Shown: positions 1 through 7,481, counted from the stretch's first letter. The stretch: 64,000 nt of DNA from Rhodocyclales bacterium (GCA_028292485.1 JAQGMG010000013.1:124001-188000), one strand, 5' to 3'. Numbers and translations: made by a program. Notes: generated from the sequence alone by a model not told the origin.

Positions 1-151
1 GCCTGCCAAATACGGCTTTCCCATGAAGCTGCGCATGCCGACCAAGCTCGGCTACAAGAATCCCAAACACATCATGGAAATTGTCGTCGGTAACGACTAC
101 ACGGGTGGGTATTGGGAAGACCAGGGCTATAACTGGTTTGGCGGCAGCTGA
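1..151 (+). CDS. Molybdopterin-dependent oxidoreductase, C-terminal end (partial)
   Basis: Only the last 49 codons are present, read in frame from base 2 and ending at TGA 149-151. The tail contains KYGFPMKLRMPTKLGYKNPK and ends with GGYWEDQGYNWFGGS, which I recognise as the C-terminal immunoglobulin-like dimerisation end of sulfite-oxidase-family molybdoenzymes. Such proteins are usually exported periplasmic oxidoreductases. The Mo-binding cysteine and the substrate site lie upstream of the window, so substrate cannot be judged. No terminator is evident directly after the stop. Confidence 0.75.
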   Translation, partial: PAKYGFPMKLRMPTKLGYKNPKHIMEIVVGNDYTGGYWEDQGYNWFGGS

Positions 152-446
152 GCGGCACCACGCGGCCGGCGTCCCTGCTCGTTCGGATGCGCTGGGACTA
201 ATGAGCGGCATGCGCCGGATCATGGTCCCGATGTGAGGCCATGCGTCTTCAAGACCACATCAATGCAAGGAAATTAGTTTCCGTCGAGCTAGGGATTACC
301 TGCGTTGCGGGGTCTCGCAGAGCGGGGAGAATCTTGCAAGACTCGGCCGTTCGAGTCTTGGCGTGAGAGGCGGCCGCAGTGCCGTGCTCGACTGCCATCC
401 GCGCGAGATATTTTTGCGCGGCACAATAAAAAACATGGAGACACAA
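152..446. other. Intergenic region before the alginate lyase gene
   Basis: No convincing gene is seen here. A perfect 8-bp inverted repeat, CAAGACTC (337-344) and GAGTCTTG (353-360) with an 8-base loop, lies about 90 bases before the next start codon. It has no T-run, so it may be an operator or leader hairpin rather than a terminator. Confidence 0.4.
437..440 (+). promoter_or_regulatory. Ribosome binding site deciding the start at 447
   Basis: GGAG lies 6 bases before the ATG at 447. The other in-frame ATG at 435 has no comparable site, and starting at 447 gives a clean signal peptide (positively charged start, hydrophobic core, ALA-A cleavage region). Confidence 0.6.
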
Positions 447-1721
447 ATGCAAAACCTCAAGCTGTTCAGGCGCGTTCTCGTGCCTGGCGCGATCCTGGCA
501 ATGGTCGCCGGCAACGCACTCGCCGCCAACCCCATCACGATGGACAGCGTCTACCTGAGCTACTCCAAGACCCGCCTGGCCGCCCAGGATCCCGCTTTCA
601 CGCCGGCTTTGAACAAGCTGCTGCAAGATGCGAACGTACTGATCACGAAGCCTTCCGAAGCGGTCACCCTCAAGAAGATCGTGCCGCCAAGCGGCGACAA
701 GCACGACTACATGAGCCTCGCACCCTACTGGTGGCCGGACCCGAGCAAGTCCAACGGTCTGCCGTATATCCAGCGCGACGGCCAGTTCAACCCGTCGGCC
801 AAGAATGGCGATACCGATTCGGTACGCATGCAGTACATGTGTCTCGGCATCCAGAATCTGTCGCTGGCCTATTACTTCACGGGTGATGTGAAGTATGCAC
901 AGAAGGCTGGCGAAGCGATCCGCACCTGGTTCCTCAATACCGCCACGCGCATGAACCCCAATCTCAAATATGGCCAGGCCATCATGGGCCGGATCGAGGG
1001 CCGGGGTATCGGTCTTATCGACACGCGCAACCTGTGGATGGTCGCGGACGCAGTGCCGCTGATCGAGCCGTCGGGTGTCCTCACGGCAGCCGAGGTCACG
1101 GCTTTGAAGAAGTGGTTCACCGATTTCTCCAACTGGATGCTGACCAACCAGCTGGGCAAGGATGAAGCAGCCGCCACCAATAATCATGGCACCTACTATG
1201 ACATGCAGATTGCGGCCTACTCGCTCTTCACGGGCAACACTGCCAAGGCCAAGAGCACTGTGCAGTCGGCGCTCACAAAACGCATCCAGACGCAGATTGC
1301 CAAGGACGGCAAGCAACCACAGGAACTGTCACGTACAACACCGTTCCACTACAGCGCGTTCAACCTTGATGCGATGACCAATCTCGCGCGCTATGGTGAG
1401 CAGGTCGGCGTGGTTGTCTGGACTGTGAATCCGACGACCAATGGCTTGCGCCATGGCATCGATTACATTCTGCCCTTTGCGGTCAAGCCTTCTTCCTGGC
1501 CGTATGCCGAGCTGGATCGCGCGGAAACCGAAATGATGCTGCCGGTCCTGCTGCGTGCGGAACGTGCATACAAATCGGGAGCCTATGCGACGGCGGTAAG
1601 CACGATGCCGGTGACCCAGTTCAATACGCAGGAAGTCATCGGCATGGCCAGTGCGCTCGGCACGCAAAAGCCCACCACGCTGAACTATGTGGATCGTCTG
1701 ATCTGGCCGGTCAAGCCCTGA
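447..1721 (+). CDS. Secreted alginate lyase family protein
   Basis: This 424-residue protein probably cleaves a uronate-containing polysaccharide by beta-elimination in the periplasm or outside the cell. It starts with a signal peptide (about 26 residues, ending NALA-A). The motifs YMSLAPYWWPDP, NNHGTYYD and TPFHYSAFNLDAM match the alpha/alpha-toroid alginate lyase domain (PF05426); the NNH and the later HYS segment carry residues expected near the active site. Length suits a single-domain family member. A strong terminator follows. No alginate biosynthesis or uptake genes are nearby, so a degradative or wall-remodelling role is only inferred. Family assignment is solid; exact substrate is not. 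Confidence 0.82.
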   Translation: MQNLKLFRRVLVPGAILAMVAGNALAANPITMDSVYLSYSKTRLAAQDPAFTPALNKLLQDANVLITKPSEAVTLKKIVPPSGDKHDYMSLAPYWWPDPSKSNGLPYIQRDGQFNPSAKNGDTDSVRMQYMCLGIQNLSLAYYFTGDVKYAQKAGEAIRTWFLNTATRMNPNLKYGQAIMGRIEGRGIGLIDTRNLWMVADAVPLIEPSGVLTAAEVTALKKWFTDFSNWMLTNQLGKDEAAATNNHGTYYDMQIAAYSLFTGNTAKAKSTVQSALTKRIQTQIAKDGKQPQELSRTTPFHYSAFNLDAMTNLARYGEQVGVVVWTVNPTTNGLRHGIDYILPFAVKPSSWPYAELDRAETEMMLPVLLRAERAYKSGAYATAVSTMPVTQFNTQEVIGMASALGTQKPTTLNYVDRLIWPVKP

Positions 1722-1736
1722 AGCTGTTGTTTCGAT

Positions 1737-1769
1737 AAAAAACGGAGCCATGTGTGGCTCCGTTTTTTA
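1737..1769 (+). terminator. Rho-independent terminator after the alginate lyase gene
   Basis: Perfect 9-bp stem ACGGAGCCA (1742-1750) with TGGCTCCGT (1755-1763), TGTG loop, A-run before and T-run after, starting 15 bases past the stop codon. The A-run means it could also work leftward for the CLC gene. Confidence 0.85.
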
Positions 1770-1771
1770 TT

Positions 1772-1990
1772 GGGAATTACAGACTTGCTTGCTGAGCCCA
1801 AATCTTGGTCATTCCCGCGAAAGCGGGAATCCACTCGGTGGCACAGGCCTTACGTAAAAGTGGATTCCCGCTTTGCGAGCTTCCGGCTTATGCCGGAATG
1901 CCTGCTTACCCCTCTACGCGGGAATGACTCGTCTTTGACAGCAATCGATTTCCAGACGTGTTTTGCCGTTCAGCAAGTCAGGTATGTAAT
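1772..1990. repeat. MITE-like palindromic element, copy 1
   Basis: The left end GGGAATTACAGACTTGC and the right end CAGCAAGTCAGGTATGTAAT form imperfect terminal inverted repeats. The interior carries the CATTCCCGCGAAAGCGGGAA palindrome and a TCCACTC...CACAGGCC...GTGGATTCCCGC core. The sequence aligns along most of its length with the copy at 34211-34393. The right end lacks the final TCCC, and an extra internal segment (about 1870-1915) is shared with the core at 46528-46650. No coding capacity. Confidence 0.75.
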
Positions 1991-2018
1991 GGCTGGCGTT
2001 GCGCTCAAACCCGTGCAA

Positions 2019-3332
2019 TTACGGTTTCGTATCTTCGGACTCGGTCGGTTGCACTCGCGCCTGGCGATGAGCGGGAAGTTCGTCAAGACGCATGCCGTCA
2101 GGGCCCGACAGGTGTTTCGCCTGACCGACCCGCTGCGAGCGATAGATGCCGGTATGCCCGGAGAATAGATAGCTGACGACGCAGGCGATCGCAGCGTAGA
2201 TCCCCGCCTCGGCACCGAACAGTTCCATCGCCATCAACGTCGATGCCAACGGCGTATTGGCTGCCCCGGCGAACACGGCAACAAATCCGACGCCGGCAAG
2301 CAGCGGGAAGGGCATGTGCAGCAGTGGCGCCAATGCGCTGCCCAGCGTGGCGCCAATGTAGAACAGCGGGGTTACTTCACCGCCCTTGAAACCACTGCCC
2401 AGCGAGGCGATGGTGAAGGCCATCTTGGCGGCGAAGTCATACGGTGCCAGGGGCTGCTGAAAAGCCTCGACGATGGTCGGGATGCCCAGGCCAAGGTAGC
2501 GATCCGCCATCAGGAACCATGCCGCGCCAGCCACCACGATGCCACCGAGCAAAGGGCGTAGTGGCGCGTAGCTGACGCGTTTCTTCATCCACCCGCTGAG
2601 GCCGTGCGTGGCATCGGCAAAGAGCTTGCCGGTCAAACCGAAAATCGCGCCTGCGATGACCATCGAAGTGAGTCCCCACACGGAGATCGCCGGCACGCCG
2701 GACATCACGTAGTGGGTGTGATGCACGCCCCACAGCAGACCCACCTGGTCGGCGGCAATCGCTGCCACGACGCATGGCAGGATGGCGTCATAACGCAGGC
2801 GGCCGATCGCCAGCACTTCGAGCCCGAAGATGGCGCCGGCCAGGGGCGTGCCGAAAACCGATGCGAACCCCGCGCTGATGCCGGCCATCAGGATGATGCG
2901 GCGATCTTCATGCTGCAGTCTGAAGAGGCGCGTGAGCTGGTCGGCCAGTGCACCGCCCATCTGCACCGCCGTGCCTTCGCGCCCGACCGATGCGCCGAAC
3001 AGATGCGAGACGATTGTGCCGCCGAGCACCAGGGGAGCCATGCGCAGCGGGATGATTTTCTGCGGGTCGTGGATCTCGTCGATCAGCAGGTTGTTGCCGG
3101 CTTCCACATCCTTGCCGAAATGCAGGTAAAGCCAGCCGACTGCAAAGCCCGCCAGGGGCAACAGCCAGATCAGCCAGCGATGCGCGTTGCGCGTATTGGT
3201 TGCCCAGTCGAGCGCGAAGAGAAAGAAGGCGGACGCCGACCCGGCGAGGACGGCCACGGCGATGGCAAGCGCCAGCCACTTGCCCATATAGGGCAGCAGC
3301 TTGATTTGCTCAGGGAATTTGAAGTGTTTCAT
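2019..3332 (-). CDS. CLC family anion transporter, probably fluoride type
   Basis: A 437-residue integral membrane protein with about ten hydrophobic segments, as expected of the CLC fold. The selectivity-filter regions read GREGTAVQMG in place of the usual GREGP, VEAGNNLLIDEI where chloride-type CLCs have GSGIP, and GGEVTPLF. From memory, GREGT plus GNNL(L/I) marks the fluoride/proton antiporters (CLC-F), so the likely job is export of toxic fluoride; this subtype is inference. I chose ATG 3332 over an upstream TTG (3356) because GGA lies 7 bases before it. The gene diverges from arsR. A structured leader on its 5' side may be a riboswitch (see 3405-3475). Confidence 0.85.
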   Translation of the reverse strand: MKHFKFPEQIKLLPYMGKWLALAIAVAVLAGSASAFFLFALDWATNTRNAHRWLIWLLPLAGFAVGWLYLHFGKDVEAGNNLLIDEIHDPQKIIPLRMAPLVLGGTIVSHLFGASVGREGTAVQMGGALADQLTRLFRLQHEDRRIILMAGISAGFASVFGTPLAGAIFGLEVLAIGRLRYDAILPCVVAAIAADQVGLLWGVHHTHYVMSGVPAISVWGLTSMVIAGAIFGLTGKLFADATHGLSGWMKKRVSYAPLRPLLGGIVVAGAAWFLMADRYLGLGIPTIVEAFQQPLAPYDFAAKMAFTIASLGSGFKGGEVTPLFYIGATLGSALAPLLHMPFPLLAGVGFVAVFAGAANTPLASTLMAMELFGAEAGIYAAIACVVSYLFSGHTGIYRSQRVGQAKHLSGPDGMRLDELPAHRQARVQPTESEDTKP

Positions 3333-3404
3333 GCGTGTCCAGCGGTGTGTCGTCAAAGCACGAATCCGGACAAGCTGTGGCCGACCAATGCGCCCACACC
3401 CTCC

Positions 3405-3475
3405 TGCTGTAGCAGCATCAGCCCTGCGAGCGATATTAACAGGGCAGTACTGCCAGCGGAAACTGCGGCGCCGCT
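3405..3475 (-). promoter_or_regulatory. Possible fluoride-riboswitch-like leader of the CLC gene
   Basis: Read on the minus strand, a 5-bp stem AGCGG/CCGCT (3475-3471, 3459-3455) has GCAG in its loop. It is followed by a second stem GCCCTG/CAGGGC (3445-3440, 3426-3421) and then CTGATG-CTGC-TAC. The loop GCAG can pair with CTGC as a pseudoknot. This order resembles the fluoride (crcB) aptamer, and ACTGCCCTG...CAGGGCTGATG is close to known examples. The conserved GATGG of the first hairpin is missing, so the call is weak. A competing hairpin TGCTG/CAGCA overlaps the pseudoknot strand. Confidence 0.3.
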
Positions 3476-3568
3476 GTGCATATCGTCAAGCCGACACCAT
3501 CGGCTCTGCGGCGAAAGCTTTTGACTTTGTAATCCGGTAACAGGCTGGTAGCAGCTTCAAGAAAATCC

Positions 3569-3612
3569 TTGACAAGTTTGGCCGTGCAATCTAATTTACC
3601 AAAAGGTTAAAT
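3569..3612 (+). promoter_or_regulatory. arsR promoter and likely autoregulatory operator
   Basis: TTGACA (3569-3574) is a consensus -35. A weak -10 (TAATTT, 3592-3597) follows at 17 bases. The inverted repeat AATTTACC (3593-3600) - AAAA - GGTTAAAT (3605-3612) overlaps the -10, where an ArsR-family repressor would block RNA polymerase. The repressor gene starts 16 bases further on. Confidence 0.55.
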
Positions 3613-3628
3613 ACAAACAGGTTCCCGA

Positions 3629-3967
3629 ATGTCTGCTGATCGTCTCAGTGCCACTTTTGCTGCGCTTGCCGACCCGACACGTCGGGCGATCCTGGCGCGG
3701 CTGGCTTCCGGCGAGACCTCGGTCACGGAGCTTGCTGCGCCGTTCGACATGAGCTTGCCAGCGGTGACGAAACACCTCAAGGTGCTGCAGCGAGCCGGCC
3801 TGATCACGCAAGGGCGCCAGGCGCAATGGCGGCCCTGCAAGCTGGAGGCGAAACCGTTGCGCGATGTGTCCGACTGGGTCGAGCAGTACCGCCAGTTCTG
3901 GGAGCAACGCCTCGACCGGCTTGAAGAATATCTACGCGAGCTGCAGGCGCAGGAGAAGAAGGAATGA
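3629..3967 (+). CDS. ArsR family transcriptional regulator of the AHSA1 array
   Basis: A 112-residue winged-helix repressor. The pattern FAALADPTRRAILARLA, then SLPAVTKHLKVLQRAGLI (recognition helix and wing, about residues 42-59) and a C-terminal dimerisation helix (WVEQYRQFWEQRLDRLEEYL) match the metal-independent SdpR-like branch that accompanies AHSA1/SRPBCC genes. The cysteine pairs used by metal-sensing ArsR proteins are absent. It is first in a same-strand array reaching 13033, with an AHSA1 gene 49 bases downstream, so it probably represses itself and at least the proximal genes. The ligand is unknown. Confidence 0.9.
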   Translation: MSADRLSATFAALADPTRRAILARLASGETSVTELAAPFDMSLPAVTKHLKVLQRAGLITQGRQAQWRPCKLEAKPLRDVSDWVEQYRQFWEQRLDRLEEYLRELQAQEKKE

Positions 3968-4016
3968 TCAGGCGATGTGCTTTCCTTGCAGCAATGATTC
4001 ATGACGAGGAATCGAA

Positions 4017-4571
4017 ATGACACTGGCAAACACGAATCAACGGCAGCGCGCAATGCGTGGCGACAGCGAGGGCGCTTCACAGCCTGTGCCTGTCACGCAG
4101 GCTGCCACTAGCGGCGTCGTTATCAAGCGTACTTTCAATGCGGTACCCGAACTCGTTTTCAAGGCCTGGAGCGATCCGCTGCAAGTTGCACAGTGGTTCG
4201 GGCCGTGCGAAGTGAACATGGCGGTGCGCGAACTCGACGTGCGGCCCGGTGGCACCTTGCGCATGGAAGGGCATTGCGACGCAGGCAGCAATGTGCGCAT
4301 TGAAGGGCAATACCGCGAGGTCGAAGAGCCGGACTGGATTGTTTACGCCGATGCCTGTTTCGTTGGCGAGGCATTGATCTGCGAAACGCTCGCGACGGTC
4401 ACTTTTCATGAGATCGAGGGCGACGGCAAGACGCGCGTAACCATTCACTGCGAGCCCTTGCTTGGCTTCGACGCTTTCGCACAACGTCGCTGGCTCGAAG
4501 GGTGGTCCGCCAGTCTGGATCGTCTGGCAAAGCATCTGGCAGCACCGTTACCAGAACAGATCTGTACCTGA
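4017..4571 (+). CDS. SRPBCC/AHSA1 domain protein 1
   Basis: A 184-residue START-like protein with an extra N-terminal tail of about 30 residues before the domain begins at VVIKRTFNAVPELVFKAW. The helix-grip hallmarks ...DPLQVAQWFGP, VRPGGTLRMEG, and a C-terminal helix (GWSASLDRLAKHL) are present. Proteins of this family bind hydrophobic small molecules in a deep cavity; no reaction is known for most. It directly follows arsR, the standard arsR-AHSA1 pair, so its ligand probably relates to the signal sensed by the regulator. Confidence 0.85.
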   Translation: MTLANTNQRQRAMRGDSEGASQPVPVTQAATSGVVIKRTFNAVPELVFKAWSDPLQVAQWFGPCEVNMAVRELDVRPGGTLRMEGHCDAGSNVRIEGQYREVEEPDWIVYADACFVGEALICETLATVTFHEIEGDGKTRVTIHCEPLLGFDAFAQRRWLEGWSASLDRLAKHLAAPLPEQICT

Positions 4572-4610
4572 AACCGCAGTCCCGACACTATTCACGATGC
4601 AGGAGGATTT

Positions 4611-4970
4611 ATGAGCTACGTTGATGGATTCGTATTGCCCGTGCCCAGGAAAAATCTCGCCGCCTATCGCCGCATGGCAAAGAAGGCTGGTGCAGTGTGG
4701 ATGGAGTACGGTGCGCTTTCGTACGTCGAATGTGCAGGTGACGACGTGCCAATGGGCAAGCTCACGTCGTTCCCGCAGAGTGTCAAGCTCAAGGCGGACG
4801 AGGTCGTGGTGTTTTCGTGGATCGTCTACAAGTCGCGCAAGCATCGTGACAGCGTGAACAAGAAAGTCATGGCCGATCCGCGCCTGGCTTCGATGATGGA
4901 CCTTGCGTCATTGCCGTTCGACGCTAAACGCATGATTTTTGGTGGCTTCAAGAAGCTCATCGAGTTTTAA
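4611..4970 (+). CDS. DUF1428 family protein (YbaA-like)
   Basis: A 119-residue cytoplasmic protein beginning MSYVDGFVLPVP, with VFSWIVYKSRKHRDSVN and a C-terminal RMIFGGFKKLIEF typical of DUF1428. The fold is a ferredoxin-like alpha/beta barrel related to dimeric stress-response domains; no activity is established. AGGAGG sits directly upstream, and it lies 39 bases behind AHSA1 protein 1. Such genes recur in ArsR/AHSA1/VOC clusters, which supports its being part of the same unit. Confidence 0.85.
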   Translation: MSYVDGFVLPVPRKNLAAYRRMAKKAGAVWMEYGALSYVECAGDDVPMGKLTSFPQSVKLKADEVVVFSWIVYKSRKHRDSVNKKVMADPRLASMMDLASLPFDAKRMIFGGFKKLIEF

Positions 4971-5034
4971 TCATACTTTTCGCAAAAATGACAATGTCAC
5001 ATATGCCGGCCCCTGCACTACAAGCGAATCGATC

Positions 5035-5688
5035 ATGACAAAACTACGTGTAGAGAGCTTCACCCTTTCCCTCGATGGATTCGGCGCTGGTCCGGACCAG
5101 AATCTCGAAAATCCCCTCGGCGTGGGCGGCAAGGGTCTACATACCTGGGCGTGGCCGACGACGACTTTCCAGAAGATGTTTGGCAATGGCACGGGCACGA
5201 CCGGCGTCGACGAAGATTTCGCCTCACGCGGATTTCGCAACATCGGCGCATGGATCATGGGCCGCAACATGTTCGGACCCGTCCGCGGCCCTTGGCCGGA
5301 CATGAGCTGGAAAGGCTGGTGGGGCGACAACCCGCCGTATCACACGCAAGTCTTCGTGCTGACCCACCATGCACGCGAGCCCATCACGATGGAGGGCGGC
5401 ACCACCTTCCACTTTGTAACCGACGGCATCGTCAGCGCCTTGCAGCGCGCCAGGGAAGCGGCGAATGGCCAGGATGTGCGTGTTGGCGGCGGCGTGGCGA
5501 CGATCCGGGAATATCTGCGCGCTGGTTTGATCGACGAGATGCATCTGGCCATCTCCCCCATCCTGCTGGGTTCGGGCGAGCACCTGCTGTCCGGCATCGA
5601 CCTGCCATCGCTGGGTTACCAATGCGTCGAGCATGTGAGCTCGCCGAACGCAACCCATGTGCTCATCAAGAAAATTGTCCAGCAATAA
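5035..5688 (+). CDS. Dihydrofolate reductase family protein (RibD C-terminal-like)
   Basis: A 217-residue protein with the RibD_C/DHFR-like Rossmann layout: SFTLSLDGFGAGP at the N terminus, AWIMGRNMFGPV, VFVLTHHAREP, the nucleotide-loop region DVRVGGGVATIREYLRAGLIDE and LGSGEHLL. These enzymes bind NADPH and reduce pterin-like or other substrates, but many cluster members are uncharacterised and this one is unlikely to be the housekeeping FolA. The start at 5035 matches family N termini; no strong ribosome binding site precedes it. It lies between DUF1428 and an AHSA1 gene in the array. Confidence 0.85.
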   Translation: MTKLRVESFTLSLDGFGAGPDQNLENPLGVGGKGLHTWAWPTTTFQKMFGNGTGTTGVDEDFASRGFRNIGAWIMGRNMFGPVRGPWPDMSWKGWWGDNPPYHTQVFVLTHHAREPITMEGGTTFHFVTDGIVSALQRAREAANGQDVRVGGGVATIREYLRAGLIDEMHLAISPILLGSGEHLLSGIDLPSLGYQCVEHVSSPNATHVLIKKIVQQ

Positions 5689-5721
5689 TCTCGATAACAA
5701 CCATCCATCACGGAGAGAAAT

Positions 5722-6249
5722 ATGACATCAGGAAGTACGGCGAACGATGCGGCGGGCGAGCTGTTCGAAATATCGCGCGTTCTCGACGCACCGCGCGATC
5801 GCGTTTGGCAGGCCTTCGCCACGGCTGAAGCGCTGGCTCAGTGGTGGGGGCCCGTCGGTTTCACCATCGAAGTGAAGAAACTGAAATTTCGCGCTGGCGG
5901 CATTTTCCACTACTGCATGAAGTCGCCCATGGGCGACATGTGGGGCCGCTTCATCTATCGCGAGATCGCAGCGCCAGAGCGCATCGTCTTCATCAACTCC
6001 TTTTCCGATCCGCAGGGTGAGATCACGCGTGCGCCTTTCCCCGGCCTTGACCTTTGGCCGCTGGAAGTGCTCAACACGATGACTCTGGTCGAGAAGGACG
6101 GCAAGACGACGCTCGACCTGCGTGGTGGCCCGATCAACGCTACGGCCGAAGAGCTTGCGGTGTTCCGCGCGGGCTTCGACAGCATGCGTCAGGGCTTCGG
6201 CGGGACGTGGGATCAGCTAGCCGCCTACCTCTCACGGGGTACGCAATAA
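5722..6249 (+). CDS. SRPBCC/AHSA1 domain protein 2
   Basis: A 175-residue AHSA1-type protein: LFEISRVLDAPRDRVWQAF, AQWWGPVGFTIEV, FRAGGIFHYCM, YREIAAPERIVF and a C-terminal helix (GTWDQLAAYL). The WWGP motif and the PER(I/L)V turn are family signatures. GGAGAGAA precedes the ATG. It probably forms a ligand-binding cavity like the other five SRPBCC proteins here, from which it differs enough to suggest separate ligands or an old duplication. Confidence 0.88.
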   Translation: MTSGSTANDAAGELFEISRVLDAPRDRVWQAFATAEALAQWWGPVGFTIEVKKLKFRAGGIFHYCMKSPMGDMWGRFIYREIAAPERIVFINSFSDPQGEITRAPFPGLDLWPLEVLNTMTLVEKDGKTTLDLRGGPINATAEELAVFRAGFDSMRQGFGGTWDQLAAYLSRGTQ

Positions 6250-6414
6250 GAGGGCTGCACACGTGTCTGGCTGCGTTGGCTCGCTCGCCGTGCTTGAGCA
6301 CTGCTCTGCGCGAGCCGCCTTGCCAGTCACGCGCTCGCTCCTCTTCTTGCGCACCCCTCTCGGTGAGTTGATAAACGAGAAAAGCATTTTTGATTTGGCT
6401 CGCGGAGGTGACGC
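6250..6414. other. 165-base gap with no visible gene
   Basis: This is the longest internal gap in the first half of the array. I could not find the missing N-terminal half of an arsR gene here in any frame, although the next ORF encodes only an ArsR C-terminal helix. It may be the site of a deletion or insertion. Confidence 0.4.
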
Positions 6415-6579
6415 ATGAACTACATCGCCGAGTGGTTGGACAGCTATCGTCGATTCTGGGAGTTGCGCATGGAACGGCTCGAGGAGTACCTGCGCAAGCT
6501 GCAGGACAAAGACAGGGAAACATCGAGCGGAAAACCGCCGGGCACACGCAAGGTAGAGAACGATGACGGCAAGCACTGA
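6415..6579 (+). CDS. Micro-ORF: ArsR C-terminal dimerisation helix without a DNA-binding domain
   Basis: A 54-codon ORF starting ATG 6415, with GGAGGTGA (6404-6411) at ideal spacing and an in-frame TGA just before the start. Its first half, WLDSYRRFWELRMERLEEYL, closely matches the C-terminal helix of the ArsR protein at 3629 (WVEQYRQFWEQRLDRLEEYL). The winged-helix domain is absent and the last 25 residues are polar. It overlaps the next AHSA1 gene by 17 bases. Either it is a remnant of a duplicated arsR-AHSA1 pair kept for translational coupling, or it makes a small protein that could dimerise with ArsR. Confidence 0.65.
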   Translation: MNYIAEWLDSYRRFWELRMERLEEYLRKLQDKDRETSSGKPPGTRKVENDDGKH

Positions 6580-7045
6580 ACCGAGCCGAGAACTACGTAT
6601 CACACGCATATTCGATGCACCGCGCGAGATGGTATTCGAAGTGTGGACCATGCCCGAGCATCAGGTGCACTGGATGGGCCCGCAAGACTTCACGGTGCCG
6701 TCGTGCGAGATCGACTTTCGCGAAGGTGGCAGCTATCGCACCTGCATCGTCGAGCCAACCGGGGTCGAGTACTGGATGCGTGGCGTGTATCGCGAGATCG
6801 TGGTGCCGGAGAAGCTGGTGTTCAGCTTCGCCTGGGAGGAAGAGGGCGAGCGCGGCATGGAGAACATCGTCACGCTGCAGTTCTTTGATGAGGGTGGCAA
6901 GACACGCTTCGAATTCCTGCAGACACCGTTCCAGTCCGCCGCGGAACGCGATGGACATGACGGCGGCTGGACGCAGTGCTTCGATCGACTGGCCGCGTAT
7001 CTCGAGACCGGCATGATCGCCGCCCAGGCAGGCGAGAAGATCTGA
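6563..7045 (+). CDS. SRPBCC/AHSA1 domain protein 3
   Basis: A 160-residue AHSA1-type protein (RITRIFDAPREMVFEVW, HWMGPQDFTVPSCEIDFREG, YREIVVPEKLVFSF, GWTQCFDRLAAYLE). The usual WWGP is WMGP. Its start lies inside the ArsR-tail micro-ORF, so translation is probably coupled. The arrangement repeats the arsR-AHSA1 order at 3629-4571, which suggests the array grew by duplication of that pair. Confidence 0.87.
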   Translation: MTASTEPSRELRITRIFDAPREMVFEVWTMPEHQVHWMGPQDFTVPSCEIDFREGGSYRTCIVEPTGVEYWMRGVYREIVVPEKLVFSFAWEEEGERGMENIVTLQFFDEGGKTRFEFLQTPFQSAAERDGHDGGWTQCFDRLAAYLETGMIAAQAGEKI

Positions 7046-7082
7046 GTGCCGTCTTGACACTGAACAACCGAAGGGAAAGAGT

Positions 7083-7469
7083 ATGCAAATAAGATTGGCA
7101 AGCCTGTTGGTCGATGACCAGGACAAGGCCCTGAACTTCTACACCGAAGTGCTCGGCTTCGCGAAGGACAAGGACATTCCCATGGGGCAGTTTCGCTGGC
7201 TGACAGTCTCTGCGCCCGAAGGCGCGGAAGGTGTCGAGCTGGTGCTGGAACCGATGGCTTTTCCGCCGGCAAGGACTTATCAGAAAGCATTGTTCGACGC
7301 AGGTATCCCTGCGACGGCATTCATCACTACCGATATTCATGCCGAATATCTGCGCCTGAAGGACGCCGGCGTGCACTTCCGCAGCGCACCGCAAGCCATG
7401 GGGCCGATTACCACCGTGATCTTCGAAGACACCTGCGGCAATCTCATCAATCTCGTTCAGCCTGCCTGA
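7083..7469 (+). CDS. VOC (glyoxalase/bleomycin resistance fold) protein 1
   Basis: A 128-residue protein made of two beta-alpha-beta-beta-beta modules: IRLASLLVDDQDKALNFYTEVLGF at the start and ITTVIFEDTCGNLINLVQPA at the end, the latter carrying the usual glutamate-type metal ligand region. VOC proteins bind or transform small electrophiles, antibiotics or aromatic diols; the substrate here is unknown. A good ribosome binding site (AAGGGAAAG) precedes the start and the next gene follows after 12 bases. Confidence 0.88.
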   Translation: MQIRLASLLVDDQDKALNFYTEVLGFAKDKDIPMGQFRWLTVSAPEGAEGVELVLEPMAFPPARTYQKALFDAGIPATAFITTDIHAEYLRLKDAGVHFRSAPQAMGPITTVIFEDTCGNLINLVQPA

Positions 7470-7481
7470 AAGGATACTGTC

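Noticed and set aside
249-1316. Long open frame on the minus strand across the alginate lyase gene
   Set aside because: It is antisense to a gene with clear domains, has no family motif or start signal, and its composition is that of an anticoding frame in GC-rich DNA.
3490-3504. GCCGATGGTGTCGGC hairpin taken alone as the fluoride aptamer 5' half
   Set aside because: No downstream strand complementary to its loop (CACC) was found at a suitable distance, so I did not annotate it as a separate riboswitch.
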